Below, piece after piece: positions 1-9,076 of a stretch of 64,000 bases of DNA. This stretch comes from Paracoccus tibetensis (GTDB taxonomy: Bacteria; Pseudomonadota; Alphaproteobacteria; Rhodobacterales; Rhodobacteraceae): the NCBI RefSeq assembly GCF_900102505.1, contig NZ_FMVT01000010.1:62001-126000 (forward strand), read 5' to 3'. The notes beneath the pieces were generated by a model. It searched no databases. It saw nothing but the letters and a program-made list of their open reading frames with translations, and was not told the DNA's origin. Positions within the stretch are counted from its first letter, which is position 1, and every line of letters begins with the position of its first letter. A program made the position numbers and the translations under genes.

Positions 1-339
1 GCGGCGCATCTGGTCGGACTTCACGACTTCACCACCTTCCGCTCGACCATGTGCCAAGCCAAGAGCCCGGTGAAGTCGCTCGACGAGATCAGGATCGAGG
101 CGCTGGAGGTCCCGCACGGCATGGAATACCGCTTCCACCTGAGCGCGCGGTCCTTCCTGCACAATCAGGTCCGCAGCATCGTCGGCACGCTCGAGCGGGT
201 GGGCGCCGGCGCCTGGCCGCCCGCGCGCGTGGCCGAGGCGCTCGCGGCCCGCAGCCGCGCCGCCTGCGGCCCGGTCTGCCCGCCGCAGGGGCTCTACCTG
301 ACCGAGGCGGTCTATCCGAGCGACCCGTTCGGGGATTAG
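1..339 (+). CDS. truA: tRNA pseudouridine synthase A, C-terminal part
   Basis: This is the 3' end of a gene cut by the window edge; 112 codons are visible in frame from base 1. TruA converts uridines 38-40 in the anticodon arm of tRNAs to pseudouridine. The visible part carries the family's C-terminal signatures: DFTTFRS near the start, then [15 protein letters not shown], which lines the RNA-binding cleft. The catalytic Asp lies in the missing N-terminal half. The protein ends with a normal stop that overlaps by 4 bases the end of the convergent sugar transferase gene on the other strand. The identification is from family motifs remembered, not from a search. Confidence 0.9.
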   Translation, partial: AAHLVGLHDFTTFRSTMCQAKSPVKSLDEIRIEALEVPHGMEYRFHLSARSFLHNQVRSIVGTLERVGAGAWPPARVAEALAARSRAACGPVCPPQGLYLTEAVYPSDPFGD

Positions 340-1127
340 CGGCCGCGGCGGCGGGGCTTCTCGTCCCGCCAGAGCACGATTCGCAGCGTCCGCCACATGA
401 TCCACATGTCCAGCGCGAAGGTCCGGTTGCGCTGGTAGATGAGGTCGATCTTCAGCTTCGTCGGCAGGCAGCGGCGGGCATAGGCGGCCTCGGTCGCGCG
501 GGCGCTCTTGCAGCGGGCGAGGATGCGGTCCTCGTGCTGGTGGTAGATCAGCGTGGCAAGGCCGGTGACGCCGGGGCGGCTCTTGAGCACCTGGGCGTAG
601 ACGGCCGGATAGCGCTCGACATATTCGCGGATCGTGGGGCGCGGGCCGACGAAGCTCATGTCGCCGCGCAGGATGTTGAAGAGCTGCGGCAGCTCGTCGA
701 TGCGCGTGCGGCGCAGGAACTTGCCAACCGGTGTGATGCGCCAGGATTTGTGTCCGCCCGTCACGCCGCTGTCATCCTTCTGGTGCAGCATGGTGCGGAA
801 CTTGAGGTGCATGAAGGGCTGGTTCGGACCCCGCATCCGCGGAGCGGCGTAGAGGATCGGCCGACCCTGCAGCACCAGGAGCAGCAGCGCGACCGCCGTC
901 ATCACGACCGAGAGCGGCACCAGGAGGACGAGGGCGAGGACGATGTCGAAGACCCGCTTGGAGGCGGGCATCGGGTTGACGCCCGGCGCGGCGGCACCCT
1001 CGATGAACCAGGCCATGCGCGGCGCGGTCAGCGCCCCGAGGCGCGCGCCGTCCGACTTGTCCCAGTCATGGTGGATCGTCACGTCGCCATCCGCTTCTGT
1101 CTGATCGAGTAAACTTTGCGGTAGCAC
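336..1127 (-). CDS. Bacterial sugar transferase (polyprenyl-phosphate glycosyl-1-phosphate transferase)
   Basis: The 263-residue protein belongs to the WcaJ/PglC-like family that moves a sugar-1-phosphate from a nucleotide sugar to undecaprenyl phosphate, the first membrane step of exopolysaccharide or glycan synthesis. Visible features are one hydrophobic segment (about residues 60-87), then KFRTM (109-113), the DE pair in TRIDELPQ (144-145) and DMSFVGPRP (156-164), which are the family's catalytic-core motifs. The protein lacks the long four-helix N-terminal region of WcaJ, so it is the short form with about 55 extra residues in front. The start used is GTG at 1127; the ribosome site is weak and a later start is possible. 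No other polysaccharide genes lie beside it, so the substrate cannot be told. Confidence 0.85.
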   Translation of the reverse strand: MLPQSLLDQTEADGDVTIHHDWDKSDGARLGALTAPRMAWFIEGAAAPGVNPMPASKRVFDIVLALVLLVPLSVVMTAVALLLLVLQGRPILYAAPRMRGPNQPFMHLKFRTMLHQKDDSGVTGGHKSWRITPVGKFLRRTRIDELPQLFNILRGDMSFVGPRPTIREYVERYPAVYAQVLKSRPGVTGLATLIYHQHEDRILARCKSARATEAAYARRCLPTKLKIDLIYQRNRTFALDMWIMWRTLRIVLWRDEKPRRRGR

Positions 1128-1215
1128 AGGCCCGGCGCAATGGGAACTGCCGGAGGGTCAATGTCAGCGATACCTTGCGCAGCCATGGCACATCGGCCAC
1201 TCTGAGCCCCGCCGC

Positions 1216-1240
1216 GCGACCCGGCCGACGGGCCGGTCGC
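1216..1240. other. Hairpin in the leader of the universal stress gene
   Basis: The arms GCGACC and GGTCGC, then GGCC/GGCC inside with one bulged C, form a ten-pair stem with loop GACG. It sits 24 bases before the start codon of the universal stress gene and just before the GGAGG sequence at 1247-1251. It has no T-run, so it does not look like a terminator. It may affect translation or be incidental in GC-rich DNA. Confidence 0.3.
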
Positions 1241-1264
1241 TCAATCGGAGGATGAACCGCTCGG

Positions 1265-1720
1265 ATGCGCAAGTTCCTGGTCCTGCTGGACGACAGCCGC
1301 GAATGCCTGAACGCCATGCGCTTCGCCGCCATGCGCGCGTCGAATTCCGGCGGCGGCGTGGTGATCCTGGCGGTCATCTCGGGCGAGGACATCCAGCACG
1401 GCTTCGGGGTGGCCGAGGTCATGCGCGCCGAGGCCCGCGAGCGGATCGAGGCGCATTTCGAGGTCTTCGCCAAGTGGATGCGCTCGCGCCCCAAGGTCGA
1501 GCCGGAGCTGGTCATCCGCGAGGGCGACCCGGCCGAGCAGCTGCTGGCGCAGATCGAGGAGGATGGCGAGATCGGCATCGTCGTGCTGGGCCTCAGCAGC
1601 GAGAGCGGCGCGCAGAACCCGCTTCTGACGCGGATGCTGCGCGATCCGGCCTCGCTGCCCTGCCCGATCACCATCGTGCCCGGCTCGCTCTCGAAGGAGC
1701 GGCTGGAGGCGATTACCTGA
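1265..1720 (+). CDS. Universal stress protein, UspA family
   Basis: The 151-residue protein is a single Usp domain, the usual length for one-domain members. It begins with the beta strand KFLVLLDDS, where the Asp after the first strand is the conserved nucleotide-site residue. Near the end, VVLGLSSES and then PCPITIVPGS match the family's last two strands. The glycine-rich GxxGxxxxG(S/T) ATP-binding loop is poorly kept (GLSSESGAQN), so ATP binding is uncertain. An in-frame TGA lies 10 bases upstream, so ATG at 1265 is the only start; its GGAGG is about 13 bases away, an unusually long gap. It stands alone between a divergent sugar transferase and nfuA. A role in stress survival is inferred from the family only. 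Confidence 0.85.
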   Translation: MRKFLVLLDDSRECLNAMRFAAMRASNSGGGVVILAVISGEDIQHGFGVAEVMRAEARERIEAHFEVFAKWMRSRPKVEPELVIREGDPAEQLLAQIEEDGEIGIVVLGLSSESGAQNPLLTRMLRDPASLPCPITIVPGSLSKERLEAIT

Positions 1721-1825
1721 GGGCTGCTGCGGCTTGCGGGACGGCTTCGCGCCCGCACCGCGTCGCCCCGCGCGGCTTGACCCAGGGCGGGGCCGGGGCC
1801 ATATCGAGGCCAAAGGAGTTCCGCC

Positions 1826-2386
1826 ATGTTCATCCAGACCGAGACCACGCCCAATCCCGCGACTCTGAAGTTCCTGCCCGGCGAGAACGTGCTGGGCAGC
1901 GGCACGGCCGACTTCACCTCGGCCGAGGAGGGCGCAGCCTCGCCGCTCGCCCGGCGCATCTTCGCCGTCGAGGGCGTCTCGGCCGTGTTCCTGGGCCGCA
2001 ACTTCGTCACCGTGACCAAGGCCGACGGGGCGGTCTGGGACCACCTGAAGCCCTCGGTCCTGGGCGCGATCATGGAGCATTACCAGTCCGGCGCTCCGGC
2101 GCTGGAGGGGGCCGAGCCGGACAGCTCGGGCCACGCCGCCCATGACGGGCCGGATGCCGAGGTGGTCGGGCAGATCAAGGAGTTGCTGGACACGCGCGTG
2201 CGGCCGGCAGTGGCGCAGGACGGCGGCGACATCACCTTCCACGGCTTCGACCGCGGCATTGTCTACCTGCACATGCAGGGCGCCTGCGCGGGCTGCCCCT
2301 CCTCGACGCTGACGTTGAAGATGGGGATCGAGAACCTCTTGCGGCACTACATCCCGGAAGTGATCGAGGTCCGGCCTGTTGCCTGA
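1826..2386 (+). CDS. nfuA: NifU-like Fe-S cluster scaffold/carrier protein
   Basis: The 186-residue protein carries Fe-S clusters to target enzymes. Residues 1-90 form the Nfu N-terminal domain (opening MFIQTETTPNPATLKF, typical of alphaproteobacterial and mitochondrial NFU1). Residues 110-185 are the NifU C-terminal domain with the cluster-binding CAGC (Cys154 and Cys157). An AAGGAG stretch about 7 bases before ATG 1826 is a good ribosome site. The gene overlaps the next one, tsaB, by 8 bases, so nfuA-tsaB-rimI look like one transcript. The arrangement joins Fe-S maturation with tRNA modification and protein acetylation, all housekeeping functions. Confidence 0.93.
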   Translation: MFIQTETTPNPATLKFLPGENVLGSGTADFTSAEEGAASPLARRIFAVEGVSAVFLGRNFVTVTKADGAVWDHLKPSVLGAIMEHYQSGAPALEGAEPDSSGHAAHDGPDAEVVGQIKELLDTRVRPAVAQDGGDITFHGFDRGIVYLHMQGACAGCPSSTLTLKMGIENLLRHYIPEVIEVRPVA

Positions 2387-2999
2387 CCGGATCGTCCTGG
2401 GCTTCGACACATCGGCCGCGCATTGCGCGGCCGCTTTGCTGCGCGGGGAGGCGATCCTGGCCGAACGCGTCGAGCCGATGGCCAAGGGCCAGGCCGAGCG
2501 GCTGATGCCGATGATCGAGACGCTGCTGGCCGAGGCGGGGTTGGGCTATGCCGATCTGGGCGCGATCGGCGTCGGCGTCGGGCCCGGCAATTTCACCGGC
2601 ATCCGGGTGGCGGTCGCGGCGGCGCGCGGACTTGCACTGGCGCTCGGCGTTCCGGCGGTGGGCGTGAGCGCGACCGAGGCGGCGGCCTTCGGGCTGCCGC
2701 GCCCCTGCCGCGTGGCGCTGGAGGGGCGCGGCGGCGCGCTGATCTGGGAGGATTTTCCAGTCTGCGAGCGGGGCGGCCCGGACGAGGCCAGCCGGGGGAG
2801 CCGTCCGCAGCAGGCTGCGGACGGCGTGCTGCCGCCCGGCCCCGCGCCGGCTGCGCCGGCGGTTCCGCTGGCGGTGGCCGTGGCGCGCATCGCCGCCGCG
2901 CGCGCGCATCTGCCGGACCTGCCCCGCCCCGCCCCGCTCTACCTGCGGCCGGCCGATGCGGCCCCGCCGCGCGAGGCGGCGCCCCTGATCCTGCCGTGA
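2379..2999 (+). CDS. tsaB: tRNA threonylcarbamoyladenosine biosynthesis protein TsaB
   Basis: TsaB is the non-catalytic partner of TsaD in making the t6A37 modification in ANN-decoding tRNAs. The 206-residue protein shows the ASKHA-fold start LGFDTSAAHCAAALL and the family signature GVGPGNFTGIRVAVAAARGL. It begins with TTG at 2379, inside the end of nfuA, which implies coupled translation. Its stop overlaps the GTG start of rimI. TsaB is often next to rimI in bacteria, which supports both calls. The segment around residues 125-165 is rich in Gly, Pro and Ala and is probably a loose linker. Confidence 0.9.
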   Translation: MPDRIVLGFDTSAAHCAAALLRGEAILAERVEPMAKGQAERLMPMIETLLAEAGLGYADLGAIGVGVGPGNFTGIRVAVAAARGLALALGVPAVGVSATEAAAFGLPRPCRVALEGRGGALIWEDFPVCERGGPDEASRGSRPQQAADGVLPPGPAPAAPAVPLAVAVARIAAARAHLPDLPRPAPLYLRPADAAPPREAAPLILP

Positions 3000-3424
3000 C
3001 GGCGGACCCGGCCGCACTGGCGGCCCTGCACGCGCGCTGCTTCACCGACCGGCCGCGCCCATGGTCGGCCGCCGCGTTCGCCGACCTGCTGCGCACGCGC
3101 GGCGCCTTCCTGCTGGAAACACAATCGGGCTTCCTGCTGGGCCGCGCCATCGCCGGCGAGGCGGAGCTGCTGACCCTGGCGGTCGCGCCGGAGGCCCGCA
3201 GGCGCGGCATCGGCGCGGCGCTGGCCCGGGACTTCGCCGCGCGCGCAAACCTTCTGGACGCCGAGACGGCCTTCCTCGAGGTCGCCGCGGACAATCTTGC
3301 GGCGCAGGCGCTTTATGCCAAGGCGGGCTGGCAGGAGGCGGGACGGCGGCGCAACTACTACGGCCCGGACAGCGACGCGCTTGTGATGCGACTGCCGCTG
3401 CGTCGCCGGCAAGAAGGCAGTTGA
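2996..3424 (+). CDS. rimI: GNAT N-acetyltransferase, ribosomal protein S18 alanine acetyltransferase type
   Basis: The 142-residue protein is a single GNAT domain. The acetyl-CoA pyrophosphate loop is RRRGIGAA (residues 68-75), preceded by the strand LLTLAVAPEA. The C-terminal part has FLEVAADNLAAQALYAKAGW and then RRNYY, the RimI-like pattern of N/AxxAxxLYxxxGF followed by R-x-x-YY. It starts with GTG at 2996, which overlaps the tsaB stop (GTGA). Neighbouring tsaB makes RimI more likely than an unrelated GNAT enzyme. Its usual target is the N-terminal Ala of ribosomal protein S18. Confidence 0.85.
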   Translation: MTADPAALAALHARCFTDRPRPWSAAAFADLLRTRGAFLLETQSGFLLGRAIAGEAELLTLAVAPEARRRGIGAALARDFAARANLLDAETAFLEVAADNLAAQALYAKAGWQEAGRRRNYYGPDSDALVMRLPLRRRQEGS

Positions 3425-3437
3425 CCGGCCCAGACCG

Positions 3438-3471
3438 ATGCGCCCTAATCGCAGCCATCGGCCGGGCGCAT
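3438..3471. other. Inverted repeat before the nucleoside transporter operon
   Basis: ATGCGCCC (3438-3445) and GGGCGCAT (3464-3471) are perfect 8-base inverted repeats 18 bases apart. They lie between the rimI stop and the transporter start, 37 bases before the chosen start codon. The pair could be an operator for the transport operon or a weak terminator for nfuA-tsaB-rimI. There is no T-run to favour a terminator. Confidence 0.3.
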
Positions 3472-3508
3472 TGAATCGCCCGCAGAAAAACACATGGTGA
3501 GGTCCTTC

Positions 3509-4498
3509 ATGTCCCTGACGAGAACGCTTCTGGCGGGCGCCGCCCTGACGGCCTTCGGTGCCGGCGCGGCGCTGGCCGATCCGGCCCTGATCTACGACCT
3601 TGGCGGCAAGTTCGACAAATCCTTCAACGAGGCCGGCTACATGGGCGCGCAGCGTTGGACGGAGGAGACCGGCGGCACCTATCGCGAGCTGGAGATGCAG
3701 TCCGAGGCGCAGCGCGAGCAGGCCCTGCGCCGGCTGGCCGAGAGCGGCTCGAACCCGATCGTCATGGTGGGCTTCGCCTTCGGCGACGTGCTGAACAGCG
3801 TCGCGGCCGACTACCCCGACACGCGCTTTGCCATCATCGACATGGTGGTCGAGCAGCCGAACGTGCAGTCGATCGTCTTCACCGAGGAAGAGGGCAGCTA
3901 CCTCGCCGGGGTGATGGCTGGGATGGCCTCGGAATCGGGCACGGCGGGCTTCATCGGCGGCATGGAAATCCCGCTGATCCAGAAGTTCCAGTGCGGCTTC
4001 GCCCAGGGCTTCAAGGCGGCGCAGCCCGAGGGCACGGTGCTGGTCAACTACACCGGCAACACGCCGGCCGCCTGGAACGACCCGGTGCGCGGGGGCGAGC
4101 TGGCCCGCGCGCAGATCTCGCAGGGCGCGGACGTGATCTACGCGGCCGCGGGCGGCACCGGCATCGGCGTGCTGCAGGCGGCGGCCGACGAGAACATCCT
4201 GTCGATCGGCGTGGACAGCAACCAGAACCACCTCCATCCGGGCCAGGTGCTGACCTCGATGGTCAAGCGCGTGGACAATGCCGTCTACGAGGCCTTCAGC
4301 GCCGGCACCGAGCTTGAGCCGGGCGTGCGGGTGATGAACCTCGAGGCTGGCGGCGTCGACGTGGCCATCGACGAGGCCAATGCCGAGCTGGTCACCGACG
4401 AGATGCAGGCCGCCGTGGACGAGGCGCGCGCCGGCATCGTCTCGGGCGAGATCCAAGTCCACGACTTCATGACCGACAACAGCTGCCCGGCCTCCTGA
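3509..4498 (+). CDS. BMP-family ABC transporter substrate-binding protein, probably nucleoside
   Basis: This periplasmic binding protein belongs to the BmpA/Med/PnrA family, whose characterised members bind purine nucleosides. A signal peptide ends around ALA-D at residue 23. Family features are YDLGGKFDKSFNEAGY after the signal, then FVFTEEEGSYLAGV-like and FIGGMEIP segments. ATG 3509 is preferred over ATG 3494 because GGTGAGG lies 6 bases upstream. It is the first gene of a five-gene unit with overlapping start and stop codons, ending in a purine nucleoside phosphorylase, which points to purine nucleoside import. The exact ligand is inferred. Confidence 0.9.
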   Translation: MSLTRTLLAGAALTAFGAGAALADPALIYDLGGKFDKSFNEAGYMGAQRWTEETGGTYRELEMQSEAQREQALRRLAESGSNPIVMVGFAFGDVLNSVAADYPDTRFAIIDMVVEQPNVQSIVFTEEEGSYLAGVMAGMASESGTAGFIGGMEIPLIQKFQCGFAQGFKAAQPEGTVLVNYTGNTPAAWNDPVRGGELARAQISQGADVIYAAAGGTGIGVLQAAADENILSIGVDSNQNHLHPGQVLTSMVKRVDNAVYEAFSAGTELEPGVRVMNLEAGGVDVAIDEANAELVTDEMQAAVDEARAGIVSGEIQVHDFMTDNSCPAS

Positions 4499-6147
4499 TG
4501 AGGGCCACGGGCCAGGCGACAGGGGGGCGGCCGGATGCGGCCGCCCCCGCTGCCATCGAGCTGCGTGGCATCTCGAAGGCGTTCGGCGCGGTGCAGGCGA
4601 ACCGCAACATCGACCTGCGCGTGCCGCGCGGCACCATCCACGGCATCATCGGCGAGAACGGCGCGGGCAAGTCCACGCTGATGTCGATCCTCTACGGCTT
4701 CTACAAGCCCGATGCAGGCGAGATCCTGGTCGGCGGCAAGCCCGTCACGATCCCCGACAGCCAGGCCGCGATCCGCGCCGGCATCGGCATGGTCTTCCAG
4801 CATTTCAAGCTGGTGCAGAATTTCACGGTGCTCGAGAACATCATCCTCGGGGCCGAAGATGGCGGGCTGCTCCGGCCGTCCCTGTCCAAGGCGCGGGGCG
4901 TGCTGAAGAAGCTGGCCGCCGAATACCAGCTGAACGTCGATCCCGACGCCACCATCGACGAGCTGTCGGTCGGCCACCAGCAGCGGGTGGAAATCCTCAA
5001 GGCCCTGTATCGGCAGGCCGACATCCTGATCCTCGACGAGCCGACGGGCGTTCTGACCCCGGCCGAGGCGGATCACCTGTTCCGCATCCTCGAAGGGCTG
5101 CGGGACGAGGGGAAGACGATCATCCTCATCACGCACAAGCTGCGCGAGATCATGGAGATCACGGACAATGTCTCGGTCATGCGGCGGGGCGAGATGGTCG
5201 CGTCCGTGCAGACCTCGCAGACCAGCCCCGAGGAGCTGGCCGAGCTGATGGTCGGCCGCAAGGTGCTGCTGAACGTCGAGAAGGCGCCGGCGCGGCCTCA
5301 GGCCCCGGTGCTGGAGGTGCGCGACCTGACGATGGTCGACGACGAGGGCGTGGAGCGCCTGCGCGGCATCAGCCTGAACATCCGCGCGGGCGAGATCCTA
5401 GGGATCGCCGGGGTCAGCGGCAACGGGCAGACGCAGCTTCTGGAGATCCTCGGCGGCTATCCCGAGAAGGGCGCGCGCGTCACCGGCGAGGTGCGGATGA
5501 ACGGCCGGCCCCTGCCCCTGACCGGACGCGGCTGCGATTCCGGCCAGCGGCGGCGCGAGGGCGTCGGCCACATCCCCGAGGACCGGCAGGTCGAGGGGCT
5601 GATCATGGACTTCAAGGCCTGGGAGAACGTCGCCTTCGGCTGGCAGGACGCGCCCGAGTTCCAGCGCGGCCTCTTGATGGACAACGACGCCATCCGCCGC
5701 GACGCGCAGGCCAAGATGGAGCGCTTCGACGTCCGCCCCCGCGACTGCCACCTGGCGGCGCGCAACTTCTCGGGCGGGAACCAGCAGAAGATCGTGGTGG
5801 CGCGCGAAATCGAGCGGAACCCGGACCTGCTGCTGATCGGCCAGCCCACGCGGGGCGTCGACATCGGCGCCATCGAGTTCATCCACAAGCAGATCGTCGC
5901 CCTGCGCGATGCAGGCAAGGCGATCCTGCTGGTCTCGGTCGAGCTGGACGAGATCCTGTCGCTGGCCGACCGCATCGCGGTGATGTTCGACGGCCGCATC
6001 ATGGGCGAGCGGCTGCCGTCGGAGACGACGACCGGCGAGCTGGGCCTGCTGATGGCCGGCGTCACCGACACCACCAACATCCCGGAAAGCGCCGGCATCC
6101 CGCCGGGACAGGCGCATGTGGAAGAACTGCCGGAAGGGTCCGCCTGA
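4498..6147 (+). CDS. ABC transporter ATP-binding protein with two nucleotide-binding domains (nucleoside type)
   Basis: The 549-residue protein has two fused ABC domains, as in sugar and nucleoside importers. Domain 1 has Walker A GENGAGKST (52-60), signature LSVGHQQR and Walker B ILILDEPTG. Domain 2 is degenerate: its Walker A reads GVSGNGQTQ without the Lys, and its Walker B reads LLIGQPTRG without the Asp-Glu pair, while its signature FSGGNQQK is intact. This asymmetry is usual for the NupO/YufO group, where only one site hydrolyses ATP. The ATG overlaps the previous stop (TGATG), showing translational coupling. Confidence 0.93.
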   Translation: MRATGQATGGRPDAAAPAAIELRGISKAFGAVQANRNIDLRVPRGTIHGIIGENGAGKSTLMSILYGFYKPDAGEILVGGKPVTIPDSQAAIRAGIGMVFQHFKLVQNFTVLENIILGAEDGGLLRPSLSKARGVLKKLAAEYQLNVDPDATIDELSVGHQQRVEILKALYRQADILILDEPTGVLTPAEADHLFRILEGLRDEGKTIILITHKLREIMEITDNVSVMRRGEMVASVQTSQTSPEELAELMVGRKVLLNVEKAPARPQAPVLEVRDLTMVDDEGVERLRGISLNIRAGEILGIAGVSGNGQTQLLEILGGYPEKGARVTGEVRMNGRPLPLTGRGCDSGQRRREGVGHIPEDRQVEGLIMDFKAWENVAFGWQDAPEFQRGLLMDNDAIRRDAQAKMERFDVRPRDCHLAARNFSGGNQQKIVVAREIERNPDLLLIGQPTRGVDIGAIEFIHKQIVALRDAGKAILLVSVELDEILSLADRIAVMFDGRIMGERLPSETTTGELGLLMAGVTDTTNIPESAGIPPGQAHVEELPEGSA

Positions 6148-7247
6148 TGGAGAAGATGCCGAAATGGGCGGATGTCATCCTGACGCCGCTGATCTCGCTT
6201 GTGCTGGCGATGGCGATCTCGGCGCTGGTGATCCTGGCGATCGGTGAGAGCCCCCTCGAGGCGCTGTCGGTGATGGTCGAGGGGGCACTCGGCTCGTCCT
6301 ATGGCTGGGGCTTCACGCTTTACTACGCGACCAATTTCATCTTCACCGGGCTGGCGGTGGCCGTCGCCTATCATGCCAGCCTCTTCAACATCGGCGGCGA
6401 GGGGCAGGCGGCGATGGGCGGCCTTGGCGTCGCGCTGGCGCTGCTGTACCTGCCGCTGCCGCATTGGGGGCTGGCGCTGCCGGTCGCGATGCTCGCCGCC
6501 GCCCTCTTCGGCGCGGCTTGGGCCTTCATCCCCGCGATCCTTCAGGCCAAGCGCGGCAGCCATATCGTGATCACCACGATCATGTTCAACTTCATCGCCG
6601 CCGCCGCGCTGAACTACATCCTCGTCAGCCTGCTGCGCCCCGTGGGCAGCATGGACCCCGCCTCGGCCCGCTTTCCGGCCGAGACGAACCTGCCGAGCCT
6701 GTCCGAGATCCTCGCCTCGGTCGGCATCCTCTGGGGGCGCAACACGCCGGCGAACGTCACCTTCCTCGTGGCGGTGCTGGCCTGCATCCTCGTCTGGCTG
6801 CTGATCTGGCGCACGCGCCTCGGCTTCGAGATCCGCGCCCTCGGCCGGTCCGAGCGCGGCGCGATCTATGCCGGGATCAGCCCGGTCAGGATCACGGTGA
6901 TCGCCATGCTCATCTCGGGCGGGCTGGCCGGCATGATGGCGATCAACAACGTCATGGGCGAGGCCGGCCGGCTGGTCCTGAACGCGGTCGAGGGCGCGGG
7001 CTTCATCGGCATCGCCGTCGCGCTGATGGGCCGCAACCACCCCTTCGGCATCTTCCTGGCGGCGCTGCTCTTCGGGTTCCTCTACCAGGGTGGGGGCGAG
7101 CTGGCGCTCTGGACCTCGATCCCGCGCGAGCTGATCGTCGTGATCCAGGCGCTGGTGATCCTGTTTACCGGGGCGCTGGACAACATGGTGCGGATGCCGC
7201 TCGAGCGGCTGTTCCTGGCGGCCCGCCGCAGCCGCGGAGGCGCGTGA
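6147..7247 (+). CDS. ABC transporter permease, nucleoside/ribose type (first)
   Basis: The 366-residue inner-membrane protein has about ten hydrophobic segments and belongs to the BPD_transp_2 permeases. The cytoplasmic loop FNIGGEGQAAMGG and the later segment with ALGRSERGAIYAGIS, the EAA-like coupling region for this group, are visible. The start overlaps the ATPase stop by one base and its end overlaps the next permease in the same way. The two permeases are expected to form a heterodimer channel with the two-domain ATPase. Confidence 0.92.
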   Translation: MEKMPKWADVILTPLISLVLAMAISALVILAIGESPLEALSVMVEGALGSSYGWGFTLYYATNFIFTGLAVAVAYHASLFNIGGEGQAAMGGLGVALALLYLPLPHWGLALPVAMLAAALFGAAWAFIPAILQAKRGSHIVITTIMFNFIAAAALNYILVSLLRPVGSMDPASARFPAETNLPSLSEILASVGILWGRNTPANVTFLVAVLACILVWLLIWRTRLGFEIRALGRSERGAIYAGISPVRITVIAMLISGGLAGMMAINNVMGEAGRLVLNAVEGAGFIGIAVALMGRNHPFGIFLAALLFGFLYQGGGELALWTSIPRELIVVIQALVILFTGALDNMVRMPLERLFLAARRSRGGA

Positions 7248-8275
7248 TGAAGCTGAGGGAATGGCTGACGGCGATCATCGTCCTGGCGATCTGCCTGACT
7301 TGGGTCGCTGCGGATTACGCGGCGGCAATGCAGGGGATCAACAGCGCCCTGCGGCTGATGCCGCCGCTGCTGCTGGCCTGCCTCGCGGGCCTCTATTCCG
7401 AACGCGCGGGCGTCTTCGACATCGGGCTCGAGGGCAAGATGCTGATGTCGGCCTTCACCGCCGCCTCGGTCGCCTTCCTGACCGGCAATGCCTGGCTGGG
7501 GCTGATCGCGGGGATCGGCGGGGCGATGGTGCTGTCGCTGGTCCACGGCCTCGCCTCGATCACCTTCCGCGGCAACCAGCTGATCTCGGGCGTGGCGATC
7601 AACTTCCTGGCGGCGGGCCTCACGGTGCTGATCGGGCAGAACGCCTTCGCGCTTGGCGGGCGCACGCCGCCGCTGGTCGGCGAGGCGCGCTTCCAGGCGA
7701 TCACCCTGCCCTTCGCCGGCGCGCTGCGCGACGTGCCGGTGATCGGCCCGCTCTACTCGGTGCTGCTGTCGGGCCATTCGGCGCTCGTCTACGTCGCGCT
7801 GCTGGCCGTGCCGATCACCTGGTGGGTGCTGTTCCGCACCCGCTTCGGCCTGCGCCTGCGCGCGGTGGGCGAGAACCCGGCCTCGGTCGACACGGCGGGC
7901 GTCTCGGTGACCCGGCTGCGCTACACGGCCGTCGCGATCTGCGGGCTGCTGACCGGGATCGCGGGCGCCTATCTCGCGACGGGCCTCTCGGCAGGCTTCG
8001 TCAAGGACATGACCGCCGGGCGCGGCTTCATTGCGCTGGCCGCGCTGATCTTCGCGCGCTGGCAACCCTGGCAGGCGCTGGTCGCGACGTTCCTCTTCGC
8101 GCTGCTCGAGGCGGTCGCGATCCTCTATCCCAACCTGACCGTCGGCGCGATCACCATCCCCTCGGCCTTCATGAACGCGCTGCCCTACATCCTGACCGTC
8201 ATCATCCTCGCGGGCTTCGTCGGCCGCGCCATCCCGCCACGCGCGGGCGGAGAGCCTTATGTCAAAGAGCGCTGA
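7247..8275 (+). CDS. ABC transporter permease, nucleoside/ribose type (second)
   Basis: The 342-residue partner permease shows the same loop as the first (FDIGLEGKMLM) and the coupling-region segment RAVGENPASVDTAGVSV. It is almost entirely hydrophobic with eight to ten likely membrane spans. The start ATG at 7247 overlaps the previous stop. The last 17 bases overlap the start of the nucleoside phosphorylase gene, so translation of all five genes is probably linked. Confidence 0.92.
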   Translation: MKLREWLTAIIVLAICLTWVAADYAAAMQGINSALRLMPPLLLACLAGLYSERAGVFDIGLEGKMLMSAFTAASVAFLTGNAWLGLIAGIGGAMVLSLVHGLASITFRGNQLISGVAINFLAAGLTVLIGQNAFALGGRTPPLVGEARFQAITLPFAGALRDVPVIGPLYSVLLSGHSALVYVALLAVPITWWVLFRTRFGLRLRAVGENPASVDTAGVSVTRLRYTAVAICGLLTGIAGAYLATGLSAGFVKDMTAGRGFIALAALIFARWQPWQALVATFLFALLEAVAILYPNLTVGAITIPSAFMNALPYILTVIILAGFVGRAIPPRAGGEPYVKER

Positions 8276-9065
8276 ACTCGCCGGCCTGATCCGCGCCCGG
8301 ACCGGGGATGCCGCGCCCGAGTTTGGGCTGATCCTCGGCTCGGGCCTCGGCCATCTGGCGGCCCAGGTCGAGGGAACGACCATCCCCTATTCCGACCTGC
8401 CGGGCTTCCCGCATGCCGGCGTCTCGGGCCATGTCCCGCAACTGGTGATCGGCGAGCTCGAGGGGCGACGGGTGGCGGTCCTGGGTGGGCGCGCCCATTA
8501 CTACGAGACCGGCCGCGCCGACGCCATGCGCCTGCCGCTGGAGGTTTTGGAGGCTCTGGGCTGCCGGCGCCTGATCCTGACCAACGCGGCGGGCTCGCTG
8601 CGCCAGGACATCCCGCCGGGCGCGCTGATGCTGCTCAGCGACCACATCGCCTTTGCCGGCACCAACCCCCTGATTGGCGAGCAGGACGAGCGGCGCTTCG
8701 TGCCCATGACCGAGGCCCATGACGCCGGCCTGCGCGCGGGTCTTTCTGCGGCGGCGGCGGCCGAGGGGATCGAGCTGCCGGAAGGGGTCTATTGCTGGTT
8801 CTCGGGCCCCAGCTTCGAGACCCCGGCCGAGATCCGCGCCGCGCGGGTGCTCGGCGCCGACGCGGTGGGCATGTCGACGGTTCCTGAGATCATCCTGGCG
8901 CGCTTCCTCGGCCTGCGCTGCGCGGCGATCTCGGTGATGACGAACATGGGCGCTGGCCTCTCGACCGAGTCCATCAGCCACGAGCACACCAAGGCCATGG
9001 CCCCTCTCGGCGCCGCAAAGCTGGAGACGATCCTGCGACGCTTCCTGCGCGACGGCGGGGCGTGA
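8259..9065 (+). CDS. Purine nucleoside phosphorylase (trimeric family 2)
   Basis: The 268-residue enzyme splits purine nucleosides with phosphate into base and pentose-1-phosphate. Family signatures visible are LILGSGLG (phosphate site), GFPHAGVSGH, GGRAHYYE, TNAAGSL, SGPSFETPAEIRA and GADAVGMSTVPE followed by SVMTNMGAG. The Met in VGMSTVPE and the nearby Asn are the purine-site residues of the PunA/PNP group. Its position at the end of a nucleoside transporter operon, with a 17-base overlap, indicates a salvage function on imported nucleosides. Whether guanosine, inosine or xanthosine is preferred cannot be read from the sequence. Confidence 0.92.
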   Translation: MSKSAELAGLIRARTGDAAPEFGLILGSGLGHLAAQVEGTTIPYSDLPGFPHAGVSGHVPQLVIGELEGRRVAVLGGRAHYYETGRADAMRLPLEVLEALGCRRLILTNAAGSLRQDIPPGALMLLSDHIAFAGTNPLIGEQDERRFVPMTEAHDAGLRAGLSAAAAAEGIELPEGVYCWFSGPSFETPAEIRAARVLGADAVGMSTVPEIILARFLGLRCAAISVMTNMGAGLSTESISHEHTKAMAPLGAAKLETILRRFLRDGGA

Positions 9066-9076
9066 GGCATCTGCTG

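Noticed and set aside
1252-2145. ATG at 1252 with a close GGAGG, opening a 297-codon frame
   Set aside because: The frame runs across the universal stress gene and nfuA, both of which have strong family motifs in other frames; its product is Arg/Gly-rich with no motif.
4498-6147. Degenerate second ATPase domain as a sign of a broken gene
   Set aside because: Loss of Lys and Asp-Glu in the second domain is usual for nucleoside-type two-domain ATPases, and the frame is intact.
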